Positions 1-8,306 are shown, counted from the stretch's first letter. The stretch is DNA of 10,237 nt from CAYUXF01 sp964448755 (GCA_964448755.1 CAYUXF010000056.1:1-10237); one strand, 5' to 3'. The notes: generated by a model from the letters alone, not told the origin. Program-made: numbers and translations.

Positions 1-1940
1 AAAAAGAGCAGATAGCCGCTTTTATCCAGGAGTTCGCTGAGCAGTTTATTGATACTGAGTTTACCTAAATTGTCTGTTAAAAAACGGTAGAGCTTAATAA
101 AGCTCAGTAATTTTAATTTGTCTTGAACAAGCAGCGGCGAATTATTAACCGCTGCTTCTGTCAGGAATTCTATCAGTTTTTGCTGTTGTTTTTTTTGGCC
201 AAGGAGCAGAAAAAGACTTTCATCTCTAATTCCGACAAAAGGTGAACGTAAAACGCCGGCCAGAGTGGCTTCCTGCAATGGGTTATCAAGGACCTTGAGA
301 AAGTTAATAAAATCGACAACTTCCTCGCGCTGGTAATAATATCTGCCGCCAAAAGTAACAAAGGGGATATTGTATTTGGTCAGGGTGTTTTCGTAGATAT
401 TTAGCGCGGAAAAAGTTTTTAAGAGGATCGTCATTTTGCTGTAAGAATAACCCTGCTGTTTTAGTTCTTGGATTTCCCTGGCTACTGTTGTGGCCTCTAT
501 TTGCTGGCGGTCATTTTTAGATAACGCTTCTTCTTCTGGCTGCGGAATTAAATTAACTGTAACCTGCGGTGCTGTAAAATTTTTACCAGCCTGATTGGCG
601 GCATAAAGCAGTTTGTCATAGGCGGGCTTGTCGTTGTCCCAGACCCGTTCAGCAATGAAATTGGCAAAATTAATGACCGGTTCGGCCGAGCGAAAATTTT
701 CCTGCAGCGGGATGTTTTTGTGTCCGGTTTTGCTGAACTTGTTAATGACATCTATAAAAATATGGACATCGGCATTGCGAAAGCGGTAGATCGATTGTTT
801 CCAGTCGCCGACAATAAAGAGATTATTTTCCGAAGAGATCAGATCAAAAATTTCTTTTTGCAGATGATCGGTATCCTGAAATTCATCGAGCATGATCTGT
901 TTGAATTTCACTTGATAGTGATCGCGGATAGCTTTATTTTCAATGAAAAGTTTTTTTACTTTTAACTGGAGATCTTCAAAATCCAGCAGCGATTCTTTTT
1001 CTTTCAACAGCTGATATTTTTGATAGATGGTTTTAATGAAGAGCAGGAGGTTATTGTAAAGCGGCGTGTATTTTTTTTCCTGTTCCAGATCGAGGTCAAT
1101 TAATTCAAGGGCTTTTTTAACTTCGTCGCTAAAACTTTTAAAAGAGGTTTTAAATAATTCATATTCTGCTTCATTGTCTATTTCTTTGTTTTTGCGCGGT
1201 TTATTTTTAATTTGGGTGGAAATTATCGTAAAGCTATCGGTGCTATAGCTGTTAAAAAGCCCGAGCAGTTCGTTAAGCCAGTTGCCCATTTTTCCGGCAA
1301 AAGAAAAATTAGCCAGATCTAAGACCGATTTTTTAAGATCGGCAAAGATCAGTTCTTTAAGCCCGGCTATTTTGTCCGGTAATTTCTGCCAGTATTCCTC
1401 ATTTAAAAGCAGTTTATTAATATCCTCAATATCAAAACCGGCACCCCGTAAATGGCCGAGCAGTTCGCAGCTGTTCTCTATTAGTGTTTCTGTTTTGTAA
1501 GTATGCAGAATAGTAATGATCTCCGTATCATCGCTTTGTAGTTTTTCGTTAATAGCCTGCCTGGCACATTCCTCCAGTAGCACTGCCGCCTCGGTAGTAT
1601 TGGCCAGTATTTTGAAGTTGGGGTTAAGCCCCGCCTCAAAGCAGTGTTCTTTCAAGATCCTGGCGCAAAAAGAGTGGATGGTAGAGATATAGCTGTTCTC
1701 AACCTGCTGTTTTTGTTTGGGGTCAGTCAGTTTATTAATGAGCCGTTCTTTTAATTCGGCGGCTGCTTTTTCGGTAAACGTGATCGCCAGGATCTCGTCG
1801 ATGTCGATATTTTCATTTTTGAGCAGATGTAAAATTCTTTCGATCAAAACAAAAGTTTTGCCGGCGCCGGCATTGGCATTGATAATGCCGGAACAATTTT
1901 TTAAAGTGATAGCTTCTTTTTGATTGACGGTTAAATTCAT
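1..1940 (-). CDS. addA: AddA-type helicase-nuclease subunit, N-terminal 646 codons (partial)
   Basis: Reading the minus strand from the ATG at 1940 gives 646 codons without a stop, running off the left edge. Superfamily 1 (UvrD/AddA) helicase motifs appear in order: Walker A ANAGAGKT (22-29), motif Ia ITFTEKAAAELKER (53-66), STIHSFC (86-92), LDFEDL, Walker B LDEFQDT (351-357), VGDWKQSIYRF (377-387) and NFRS (415-418). A later block with FGGRYYY and LDNPLQ...LAGVLRSP (about 530-567) is typical of AddA/RexA rather than UvrD. In the known family AddA is the 3'-5' helicase and carries a C-terminal nuclease domain, which lies outside this window. The ATG overlaps the addB stop as ATGA, so translation is probably coupled. 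The addB-addA order matches many AddAB operons. Trp380 in the helicase motif where Val or Pro is more usual is a minor oddity. Confidence 0.9.
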   Translation of the reverse strand, partial: MNLTVNQKEAITLKNCSGIINANAGAGKTFVLIERILHLLKNENIDIDEILAITFTEKAAAELKERLINKLTDPKQKQQVENSYISTIHSFCARILKEHCFEAGLNPNFKILANTTEAAVLLEECARQAINEKLQSDDTEIITILHTYKTETLIENSCELLGHLRGAGFDIEDINKLLLNEEYWQKLPDKIAGLKELIFADLKKSVLDLANFSFAGKMGNWLNELLGLFNSYSTDSFTIISTQIKNKPRKNKEIDNEAEYELFKTSFKSFSDEVKKALELIDLDLEQEKKYTPLYNNLLLFIKTIYQKYQLLKEKESLLDFEDLQLKVKKLFIENKAIRDHYQVKFKQIMLDEFQDTDHLQKEIFDLISSENNLFIVGDWKQSIYRFRNADVHIFIDVINKFSKTGHKNIPLQENFRSAEPVINFANFIAERVWDNDKPAYDKLLYAANQAGKNFTAPQVTVNLIPQPEEEALSKNDRQQIEATTVAREIQELKQQGYSYSKMTILLKTFSALNIYENTLTKYNIPFVTFGGRYYYQREEVVDFINFLKVLDNPLQEATLAGVLRSPFVGIRDESLFLLLGQKKQQQKLIEFLTEAAVNNSPLLVQDKLKLLSFIKLYRFLTDNLGKLSINKLLSELLDKSGYLLF

Positions 1941-4807
1941 TGTTTTTTCATCCGGCAGATATTTTTGTACTGACAATAATCCTGGCATTTGTCATTTTGC
2001 TGGTAAAATTTACCCGCTTGAATTTCGCCAAGATAATTAATTAAATATTTTTTACTGAGCTTAAATAGTTCAGACATTTCTTCGCGGCTGATAATATTTT
2101 TTTTCTGGCCGGTCTGCAATGTCTCTTTTTCTGACTCTAAATAGACCCCTTTGCGCTGATATTTGGGTATTTGCAGATATTCACAGCCGGCGGTTGTTAG
2201 CCCTTTGTTCTTTTCTAAGATCATGGCATAGAGCCAGATCTGCGGCAGGATGCCGTTTTTGATCGTCTCGGTCGCTATTTCCGGCAGCTGGCCGGTTTTA
2301 TAATCGATAATTAAGGCCTGCTGTTCATTGACATCAAGCCGATCAATGACTCCATTAATTGTTGTGCCGGCGTATTGTTCTTCTACCGCCAGTTCAAAAA
2401 AGAGCGGCCGATATTGTTTTCTTTTTTCCTGAACGGCGCGGTCCTGATCAATAAAAATTCTTAACTTTTCCTGAAGCTGGGCTAATTCAATGGCCAGTTG
2501 TTTCTCTTGTAAAAAACCAATCTTTTCTTGGAACTTTGCCGGCGGAAAGAGTTCAGCCAAAACCGTTAAAATATCGGTTTTCTGATCGTTCTTAAAATAG
2601 GCCTGCAGGGTGTCGTGGATGATCTCGCCCAGGGGAATAGCCAGTGAAAGCTCGGCCGGATCAAATATTTTTAAAATAGTTTTACAGAAAAACTCAAAAC
2701 GGCAGCGCGAAAAAGTTTCCAGATCTTTGACCGCCAGTCGGTTAATATTTTTGAGCAGTTCTTGGGTTGCTATGCTGTATTGGTCAAAATCTTTTAATTC
2801 TTTTTTTCTGTCAATAATATCACTGATAATTTTTAGGTCCGGGTATTTAGTAAGCAGCTCAAGAATTTCTTCTTCTGAAAAATTTTTATATAAATTAAAG
2901 ACCAGTGAGGTTCGCAGTTCTTTTTCGGTAAAACAATTTTGAATATCGGGGATCGCGGCAGTTTGTGTAACCGTTTTTTGCTGGATAGTAGCGCGCTCAA
3001 ACAGCCGCCAAACTTGTTTTAAAAAATGCGAGGGCTCCAATTTGGCGCCGGAGAGTTCGTTTTGCGGATAACAGAAATATAGTTTTTCGGTCGGTCGGCA
3101 AAGCGCCTGATAAAAGAGCAGAAGTTCTTCCTGTTGTTTTTCATAAGATTTTTTCAGCTCTTCGCCGCGCTCGCGGTCTTTGAGAAAAAGATCTTCACGG
3201 TGGTGCAGGGGCGTAGTGCGGGTGGTGAGATTGGGCATAAAGACTACGGCGTATTCTTTTTGTCTGGCCAGCGGCATATCATAGACCTGGACCTGATTGC
3301 CCTGCCGTTCTTTTACGGAGATAATATTCTGTGTTAAATAATGCTCCAGATCGCCGATCAGTTCCGGATATTCTTTGGCGGTAAAGTTTTTTTGAATACT
3401 GGAGAGCTCGGTCAATAATTTTAAGAAGGCGTTATAAGATTTTGAAATATCTTTAATAGTTACAAGCAGTTCTTTAACTTTAATTAAATTGTGGAGCTTA
3501 TCTATAATTGCCAGTTCTTTTACCAATTTTTCCAGTTGTTCTTGTAAGCCTTGGTAGCTGGTTTGCTTTGCTAATGTTTTGGTAATTTCAAAAAAATTGG
3601 CGAGGCTTTTATAAAGTTCTGCTGAGACAGACTGACTGAGGCTCAGCCAGTTTTCGGCGCCGTTAAAGACCGCTTTTTTTAGCGCTGCTATTTCCAGCTG
3701 ATCTACGGCCTGCCGATCAATACTATAAAAACCGGCCTTGAGCACGGCCAGGAGATCTTCTTTGGGATAATTATTGATAGCTAATTTTAAGAGCTGTAAG
3801 AGCCAGGCAATGAAACTGTTTTTCTGGGTATAGAGGCCTTCATGAATTGTCACCGGGATATTGTAGTTTTCAAAAATATCATAAATTAGTGTTTTGTAAT
3901 CGCCAATTTGTCTAAAGATCAGCGCAAAATCTGACCAGTTTAAATTTTTATTGTTTTTAAGCAGAAGTATTTCCCGGGCTATTTGTTCTATTTCCGCCAG
4001 GCGATTGGCGGTGATCAATAAATGGAGATTTTCAGATTTGATCGGCGTTAGGGTATTGGCGGTATTAAGAAAATTCAGGGCCAGATATTGCAGATCTTTT
4101 TGTGCAGTTCTTTTGATCTCGCTTAGGGGCCGTGCTGTTAGGCCGAGAGAAAGAAAAAATTCTTTTTGTTCCAGATAATTAGGCAGGTCTAATAATGAGG
4201 CAATAAAGGCCTGGCTGCTGGCACACAATGCGCTGATAAATTCTTTTTGGCGGCTGTTAAAAGAGGTGAAGCCGTCTATGATAACATACTCTAGTTTGAT
4301 TTCTTGGAGTGCCTGTCTGGCCAGCTGATATTTATCAACGGTGTCTATTAAATTGTTTTTTTGCAGATAATCATTATAGGTTTCTAAAATTAGATAAAGC
4401 TCCTTCTTTTTAGGCGAGTCTTGCTGTAAAGGTAGCGCTGAATATTCTTTGGCTTCGTTGATCAGCCGGGAGAGCTGCTGATAAAAAGGATTATGTTGTA
4501 AGACTTTTTTGAAATATTTTAAGGGGAGTGCGCGGACAATTTCTTTGAGAATATATTGCTGGTGAATAACGGAGATCTCTTTTTGATTGACCAGCAAGTC
4601 AAGCAGCTGGTTGACCGTAACTATTTTTTTATTAAACAGCGGATTTTTTTTTGCTAAAACCAGATTAGTTATTCTCTCGGCATGTTCACTGGTTGGTACA
4701 ATGAAATAACCGTTGTTTTTTAACGGGTCAGTGCGCAGTGCCAGATAATGTTCAATTAATTTTGTGGTTTTGCCGCTGCCCGGTAAGCCGCAATAAAAAA
4801 GTTTCAT
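1937..4807 (-). CDS. addB: AddB/RexB-type subunit of the AddAB recombination nuclease
   Basis: This 956-residue protein is shorter than the roughly 1,150 residues of Bacillus AddB. It opens with a Walker A loop GLPGSGKT (7-14). The middle carries family-like segments, such as DFALIFRQIGDYKTLIYDIF followed by the NIPVTI strand. The C-terminal third is a RecB-type PD-(D/E)xK nuclease: GEIIH with His731, GVID with Asp822, DYKTG with Asp835 and Lys837, and QIWLYA with Gln856 and Tyr860. Cys702 (or Cys708) plus Cys941, Cys945 and Cys951 bracket the domain like the [4Fe-4S] ligands of AddB, although the spacing at the C terminus is C-x3-C-x5-C. By family knowledge, AddAB processes double-strand breaks for RecA loading. 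The gene follows the iron regulator after 43 bases, and its stop overlaps the addA start (ATGA). There is no Shine-Dalgarno sequence before the ATG. Confidence 0.9.
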   Translation of the reverse strand: MKLFYCGLPGSGKTTKLIEHYLALRTDPLKNNGYFIVPTSEHAERITNLVLAKKNPLFNKKIVTVNQLLDLLVNQKEISVIHQQYILKEIVRALPLKYFKKVLQHNPFYQQLSRLINEAKEYSALPLQQDSPKKKELYLILETYNDYLQKNNLIDTVDKYQLARQALQEIKLEYVIIDGFTSFNSRQKEFISALCASSQAFIASLLDLPNYLEQKEFFLSLGLTARPLSEIKRTAQKDLQYLALNFLNTANTLTPIKSENLHLLITANRLAEIEQIAREILLLKNNKNLNWSDFALIFRQIGDYKTLIYDIFENYNIPVTIHEGLYTQKNSFIAWLLQLLKLAINNYPKEDLLAVLKAGFYSIDRQAVDQLEIAALKKAVFNGAENWLSLSQSVSAELYKSLANFFEITKTLAKQTSYQGLQEQLEKLVKELAIIDKLHNLIKVKELLVTIKDISKSYNAFLKLLTELSSIQKNFTAKEYPELIGDLEHYLTQNIISVKERQGNQVQVYDMPLARQKEYAVVFMPNLTTRTTPLHHREDLFLKDRERGEELKKSYEKQQEELLLFYQALCRPTEKLYFCYPQNELSGAKLEPSHFLKQVWRLFERATIQQKTVTQTAAIPDIQNCFTEKELRTSLVFNLYKNFSEEEILELLTKYPDLKIISDIIDRKKELKDFDQYSIATQELLKNINRLAVKDLETFSRCRFEFFCKTILKIFDPAELSLAIPLGEIIHDTLQAYFKNDQKTDILTVLAELFPPAKFQEKIGFLQEKQLAIELAQLQEKLRIFIDQDRAVQEKRKQYRPLFFELAVEEQYAGTTINGVIDRLDVNEQQALIIDYKTGQLPEIATETIKNGILPQIWLYAMILEKNKGLTTAGCEYLQIPKYQRKGVYLESEKETLQTGQKKNIISREEMSELFKLSKKYLINYLGEIQAGKFYQQNDKCQDYCQYKNICRMKKQ

Positions 4808-4815
4808 AGCTTTTT

Positions 4816-4824
4816 ATTATACCA
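4816..4824 (-). promoter_or_regulatory. Extended -10 promoter element for addB
   Basis: The minus strand reads TGGTATAAT, a perfect TATAAT at 4821-4816 preceded by the TGn extension. Only AAAAAGCT (8 bases) separates it from the addB ATG, so the expected transcription start falls at or one to two bases before the start codon. The hexamer at -35 spacing (CGGGCG) does not resemble TTGACA, but an extended -10 can compensate for that. The same stretch contains no ribosome binding site. This is an inference from position and consensus only. Confidence 0.5.
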
Positions 4825-4832
4825 AAATAATC

Positions 4833-4852
4833 TAAAACCGCCCGAACCGGTT
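4833..4852 (-). terminator. Weak hairpin after the dtxR-like gene, possible attenuating terminator
   Basis: On the minus strand, AACCG (4852-4848) can pair with CGGTT (4840-4836) across a 7-base loop, followed by TTTT and an AT-rich stretch. The first arm overlaps the TAA stop of the regulator gene. A stem of only 5 base pairs and a broken T run make it a poor intrinsic terminator. It could reduce read-through into addB, which has its own candidate promoter just downstream. Confidence 0.25.
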
Positions 4853-5483
4853 ATTTTTTGACAAAAATTATATTGGCGGCGCTCTCCTCCAGCGCTATCT
4901 GCTGATCATTAACGCTGACAATATAAGTTGGATAGTGCTGTAAGATCTTTATTTCAGCCCCAGGCGCCAGACCTAATTCATATAATTTCTGCATGTTTGG
5001 TAAATTTTCTGTTTTAAGATAAAGAATATGCGCTGTGGTATTAAGAGGCAGGCGGGAAAGCGCTAAAACCCTCTCGGCAGTTTCTCTAAAGGCCCGTTGA
5101 CAGCATTCGCCCGGTAAAATATTGTAGTGGTTATTGTGCCCTATTAGGGTGCAGTATTTTTCCAGAATATAATTATTGGTAGCAAAGAAAATATCCTGCA
5201 CATAGGCGTCAGCTTCTTTTTGTGATAAGCCCAGTATTTCGGTGGCAAAGATTTTTAGGACGGAAAGTGTCCGCAGTGAGCGGTAGGCGGTTTCTTGTCC
5301 CTTGGCGGTGAGCTTGACCGTCCGAGTAGTTTTTTCTATTAGATCATGATTGGAAAGCTGCGATAAAATATTATTGGTATATTTTTTATTGAGCTGGAGC
5401 TGTAGTTTAGTTAAAGGAAATTTACTGGTCTTGATCGTTTTAAATATTTCCGCTAAAGCCAGGTGTTGTTCAATAGTTAGCAT
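4851..5483 (-). CDS. DtxR-family regulator with C-terminal FeoA/SH3-like domain
   Basis: The protein has 210 residues. Positions about 5-66 form a winged helix-turn-helix (LTKLQLQLNKKYTNNILSQL as the core, then KLTAKGQETA), as in DtxR/MntR/IdeR proteins. A helical middle (about 67-130) would be the dimerisation and metal-sensing part and ends in LPGECC (123-128). Residues about 138-208 match the FeoA/SH3-like fold, including LYELGLAPGAEIKIL and a final IALEESAANIIFV. The family represses iron or manganese genes when metal is bound. The gene lies 18 bases downstream of feoB with a strong AAGGAGGAG site four bases before ATG, so it probably senses the iron that FeoB imports and may regulate its own operon. 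The classical His/Glu/Cys metal ligands of DtxR are not apparent by eye in the middle domain, so the metal it senses is open. Confidence 0.82.
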   Translation of the reverse strand: MLTIEQHLALAEIFKTIKTSKFPLTKLQLQLNKKYTNNILSQLSNHDLIEKTTRTVKLTAKGQETAYRSLRTLSVLKIFATEILGLSQKEADAYVQDIFFATNNYILEKYCTLIGHNNHYNILPGECCQRAFRETAERVLALSRLPLNTTAHILYLKTENLPNMQKLYELGLAPGAEIKILQHYPTYIVSVNDQQIALEESAANIIFVKK

Positions 5484-5501
5484 ATAAGCTCCTCCTTAAT
5501 T

Positions 5502-7442
5502 TCAAAAACGTAGAATAAAATTTAATAAAGCCGAGATCACAAAAGCGTAAACAGTAGAGAAAACAAAAAGTGCGGTAGAGAAACGCCAGCCGTATTCTTT
5601 AACCAGAACAAGAAAATAAGAAAAACAGGAAAAAGAGAGCGTTAAAAATACGGTGCTGACCAGGACTTGAATGGAGTTTAAAAAGCCGTTGTTGGCCAAG
5701 TCGTATAGATAAACCGCGCCGGCATCTTTTCTGAACAAGCCGATAATAACCGCGTCAGTAAATTGCGGCGGGAGATTTAAGAATTTATCAGTCGCTGGAT
5801 AAAATAGCGTATAGAGTTGTTCTAAGAGGCCGGTTTTTTGAATTAAATAAAGGAGCACAGAGCCGTAGATCAAGAGCGGGAGAGTTTCTCTTAAAAACCA
5901 GCGGGCATAGGCGTTGGTTTTTGAGAGAACATGTTTGAATTCAGGAACTTTGAGCGGAGAAATAGTGACGGCAAAACTCCGGCTTTCATTTTTTTGATGA
6001 AAAAAAGAATAGATCTTTACCATAATGACTAACTGGATCAAGATCAGTAAAAAATAGATCAAGGTATACTGATTAGGAATTATAGAAAGTAGGTTGGAAA
6101 TAATGCTCAATTGCGAGATGCAGGGAACAGCGAATGTTAAGATCAAGATAGTTAACAGCCGGTCTTTGGTTGTTTCCAGTGTTTTGGTTTTGAGTGCGGC
6201 AACTATTTTACAGCTGCAACCGGTAGCCAGCGGTGGAAAAGCATAACCATTGATGCCAAAAAAACGCAAAAAACGGTTTAAGGAGAGCGAGATCCTGGGA
6301 ATATAGCCAATTTCATCGAGAAGTGAAAAAACAAAGAAGAAGATAAAAACAGTCGGTAAAATTACGGAGAGCGCATAAGTTAAACCAATGTTGATGATTC
6401 CATACGTGCCGACAAAGAAATCGCTGATGATATTTTGACCAAACAAGAAACTGAAGATCGAAAAAAACAGCGGTTGTAGATATTTGCCAAAAAGGCCATT
6501 GTATAAAATATTGACCAGGAATTTAGATCCAACTACAGTCATTATTTTATACCAGAGATAGAGAATGCCGATTAAAATGCCGATATCCCAGAGCGGCAGC
6601 AGTGAATAACGGTTGAGAATTTTAAGATAAATGGGTTTTTTTTCTTTATTAGCGGTTATAGTTACTTCTTGTAAAATAGTGGCGGTCAAAGTTTCCCAGT
6701 GTTTAGCTATTTTATAAGCGTGTTCTTTTTTTGTTTTTCTGGCCAGATAATTTTTTAAAAGGAGCCATTGTTCACGGCCGATCGTCTTGCGGAGCCACTC
6801 AATAATGACCTGGTTCTTAAGGATCAGCATGACGGCAATAAAGCGGAGAGAAATGTTGTTGCCCAAGTTTATTTTGCCGCGCAGAATATCTTCTATTTCT
6901 GAAATGGCGGCGTCTATTTCTTTGCTGTAGCTGCCGACCCAGCGGGTATTATAAATACGGAGCAGCTTTTTTTTGAAAGTCAGGAGCCCTTTTTTTAAAA
7001 TAGGTGTAGTGTGGACAATGTCGGTATGAAAAATACTACGTATCTTATCGTAGTCATATTCGGTTACTACCGGAACAAAGTCATTTTTGCGGTAAAAATT
7101 AATAATGAATGGTATGCCAAGTTCGGCCAGCTGAATGAGCAGGTGAATGTTTTGTTCCATATGCTCTTCATTAGTTACAAAAACTATTTTGTCGGGTTTT
7201 ATTTCTAAAATTTGCCTGATGGTGATCAGTTCATTTTCGGTAGTTGGTATTAAATTTTTGATGCCTGGCGTATCAAAAAAAAGATAATGGTTTTTACCTA
7301 TTTTGAGTTCTCCCTGTTGCAGCTGGCTGGTCGTGCCGGGAAAATAAAATTTTTTAATAGAGTATTTGCGCACTAGTTTATTGAAGAAGGTCGTTTTGCC
7401 GGAAGAGACGGTGCCGATAATTAAAATTTTTTGCTCTGACAA
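5502..7442 (-). CDS. feoB: FeoB-type ferrous iron transporter with a degenerate G domain
   Basis: This 646-residue protein is at the short end for FeoB. The N-terminal G domain has G1 GTVSSGKT (10-17), a switch I PGTT (35-38) and G3 DTPG (57-60). After LGIP (108-111), where FeoB normally has the guanine-specifying NxxD, it reads YRKN (117-120). A helical GDI-like region follows to about 270, then a polytopic membrane domain from about 282. That domain includes the first gate, GYIPRIS...NRFLRFFG leading to TGCSCK (Cys409, Cys411), the segment RKDAGAVYLYDL (571-582) and Cys606 in LSFSCFSYF, all in the places expected for FeoB. The role is inner-membrane Fe2+ uptake. It starts at TTG, supported by AAGGAG five bases upstream that overlaps the nadC stop. 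No separate feoA is visible; the next gene carries a FeoA-like domain instead. Confidence 0.87.
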   Translation of the reverse strand: MSEQKILIIGTVSSGKTTFFNKLVRKYSIKKFYFPGTTSQLQQGELKIGKNHYLFFDTPGIKNLIPTTENELITIRQILEIKPDKIVFVTNEEHMEQNIHLLIQLAELGIPFIINFYRKNDFVPVVTEYDYDKIRSIFHTDIVHTTPILKKGLLTFKKKLLRIYNTRWVGSYSKEIDAAISEIEDILRGKINLGNNISLRFIAVMLILKNQVIIEWLRKTIGREQWLLLKNYLARKTKKEHAYKIAKHWETLTATILQEVTITANKEKKPIYLKILNRYSLLPLWDIGILIGILYLWYKIMTVVGSKFLVNILYNGLFGKYLQPLFFSIFSFLFGQNIISDFFVGTYGIINIGLTYALSVILPTVFIFFFVFSLLDEIGYIPRISLSLNRFLRFFGINGYAFPPLATGCSCKIVAALKTKTLETTKDRLLTILILTFAVPCISQLSIISNLLSIIPNQYTLIYFLLILIQLVIMVKIYSFFHQKNESRSFAVTISPLKVPEFKHVLSKTNAYARWFLRETLPLLIYGSVLLYLIQKTGLLEQLYTLFYPATDKFLNLPPQFTDAVIIGLFRKDAGAVYLYDLANNGFLNSIQVLVSTVFLTLSFSCFSYFLVLVKEYGWRFSTALFVFSTVYAFVISALLNFILRF

Positions 7443-7447
7443 GATGG

Positions 7448-7453
7448 CTCCTT
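7448..7453 (-). promoter_or_regulatory. Ribosome binding site fixing the TTG start of feoB
   Basis: AAGGAG lies five bases before TTG at 7442. Its first two bases are also the last two of the nadC TAA stop (TAAGGAG), so ribosomes ending nadC would be placed directly on the feoB start. This supports TTG over any later ATG. Confidence 0.75.
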
Positions 7454-8294
7454 AATAAACGAGTAACGAAATATCAAAAGCTTCAACAGAATGGGTTAAG
7501 GCGCCGACAGAAATAAAATCGACGCCGGTTTTGGCGGCCGGCAGAATAGTTTCTAAGCTCATATTGCCTGAGGCTTCCAGTAATATTTTGTGGTTTATTT
7601 TATTGCGCAAAGCAACACATTCTTTCATTTCAGTATTGCTCATGTTGTCGAGCATGAGCATGTTAATGGGCAGTGTTAAAAAATTGGCGACCTGTTCTTT
7701 ATTTTCCGCTTCAAACTCTATACTGATCTTTCTATTTCTGCGGCGGAGTGTCTTTATTTTATTTTTTAATTGCTCAAGACTTAAGCCGTGCAGGTGATTC
7801 TCTTTGACCAGGACCATAGAGGAGAGCGACTGGCGGTGGTTGGTGCCGCCGCCGCAGACAACGGCATATTTACTCAAGACTCTGTAGCCGGGGAGTGTTT
7901 TTCTAGTGTCGAGGATTTTTGTATTGGTTTTTTCTATTTTTTTGACAAAGGTCCTGGTCTTGGTGGCAATACCGCTTAAAAATTGCAGAAAGTTCAAGGC
8001 TACGCGTTCAGCTAAAAGTATTTTTAAATGATTGCCTTTGATTCTGGCTAATTCCATCCCTTTTTCAATTTCTGCGCCGTCTGGCTGGAGTTTGGTAAAG
8101 GATATTTTTTTGTCGGCATATTTAAAACAGGCGGCGGCCAGGTCTATGCCGCAGAGGATGCCGGATTGCTTGGCTATTAAAACTGCTGAGGCTTCTTTGT
8201 TCTCAACAAAGTAACGCGAAGTTATATCGCCTTTGGGTGCATCTTCACGAAAAGCCTGCTTGATGAGCTGTTTAATTTCTTTTGTTATTTTCAA
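7452..8294 (-). CDS. nadC: Quinolinate phosphoribosyltransferase (nicotinate-nucleotide pyrophosphorylase, carboxylating)
   Basis: NadC converts quinolinate and PRPP to nicotinate mononucleotide, CO2 and pyrophosphate in de novo NAD synthesis in the cytoplasm. From the chosen TTG the product has 280 residues, normal for the family. Conserved blocks are EDAPKGDIT (17-25), ERVALN (96-101), DTRKTLPG (129-136), the substrate-binding GGGTNHR (148-154), KENH (164-167), EFEAEN (193-198), LDNM (215-218), EASGN (240-244) and SVGALTHS (262-269). The frame is also open to a TTG at 8312, which would add six residues, but only the TTG at 8294 has a suitable ribosome binding site (AGGGGTGA). No nadA or nadB is visible. 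It sits 31 bases after the export-family gene and 9 bases before feoB, so it is presumably co-transcribed with both. Confidence 0.93.
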   Translation of the reverse strand: MKITKEIKQLIKQAFREDAPKGDITSRYFVENKEASAVLIAKQSGILCGIDLAAACFKYADKKISFTKLQPDGAEIEKGMELARIKGNHLKILLAERVALNFLQFLSGIATKTRTFVKKIEKTNTKILDTRKTLPGYRVLSKYAVVCGGGTNHRQSLSSMVLVKENHLHGLSLEQLKNKIKTLRRRNRKISIEFEAENKEQVANFLTLPINMLMLDNMSNTEMKECVALRNKINHKILLEASGNMSLETILPAAKTGVDFISVGALTHSVEAFDISLLVY

Positions 8295-8298
8295 CCCC

Positions 8299-8306
8299 TC
8301 ACCCCT
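8299..8306 (-). promoter_or_regulatory. Ribosome binding site deciding the nadC start
   Basis: AGGGGTGA on the minus strand ends four bases before TTG at 8294 and pairs well with the 16S anti-Shine-Dalgarno sequence. If the upstream TTG at 8312 were used, this motif would lie inside the coding region and that start would have no recognisable site. Confidence 0.55.

Noticed and set aside
1070..1080. Run of eight T residues (AAAAAAAA in the coding strand of addA), possible slippage site
   Set aside because: The addA frame continues intact on both sides with recognisable motifs. Several similar homopolymers occur in this AT-rich coding DNA, and no alternative product is suggested.
2610..2942. 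110-codon rightward open frame within addB
   Set aside because: It lies wholly inside addB on the opposite strand and overlaps the addB nuclease domain. The Ser-rich translation has no family features, so it is a shadow frame.
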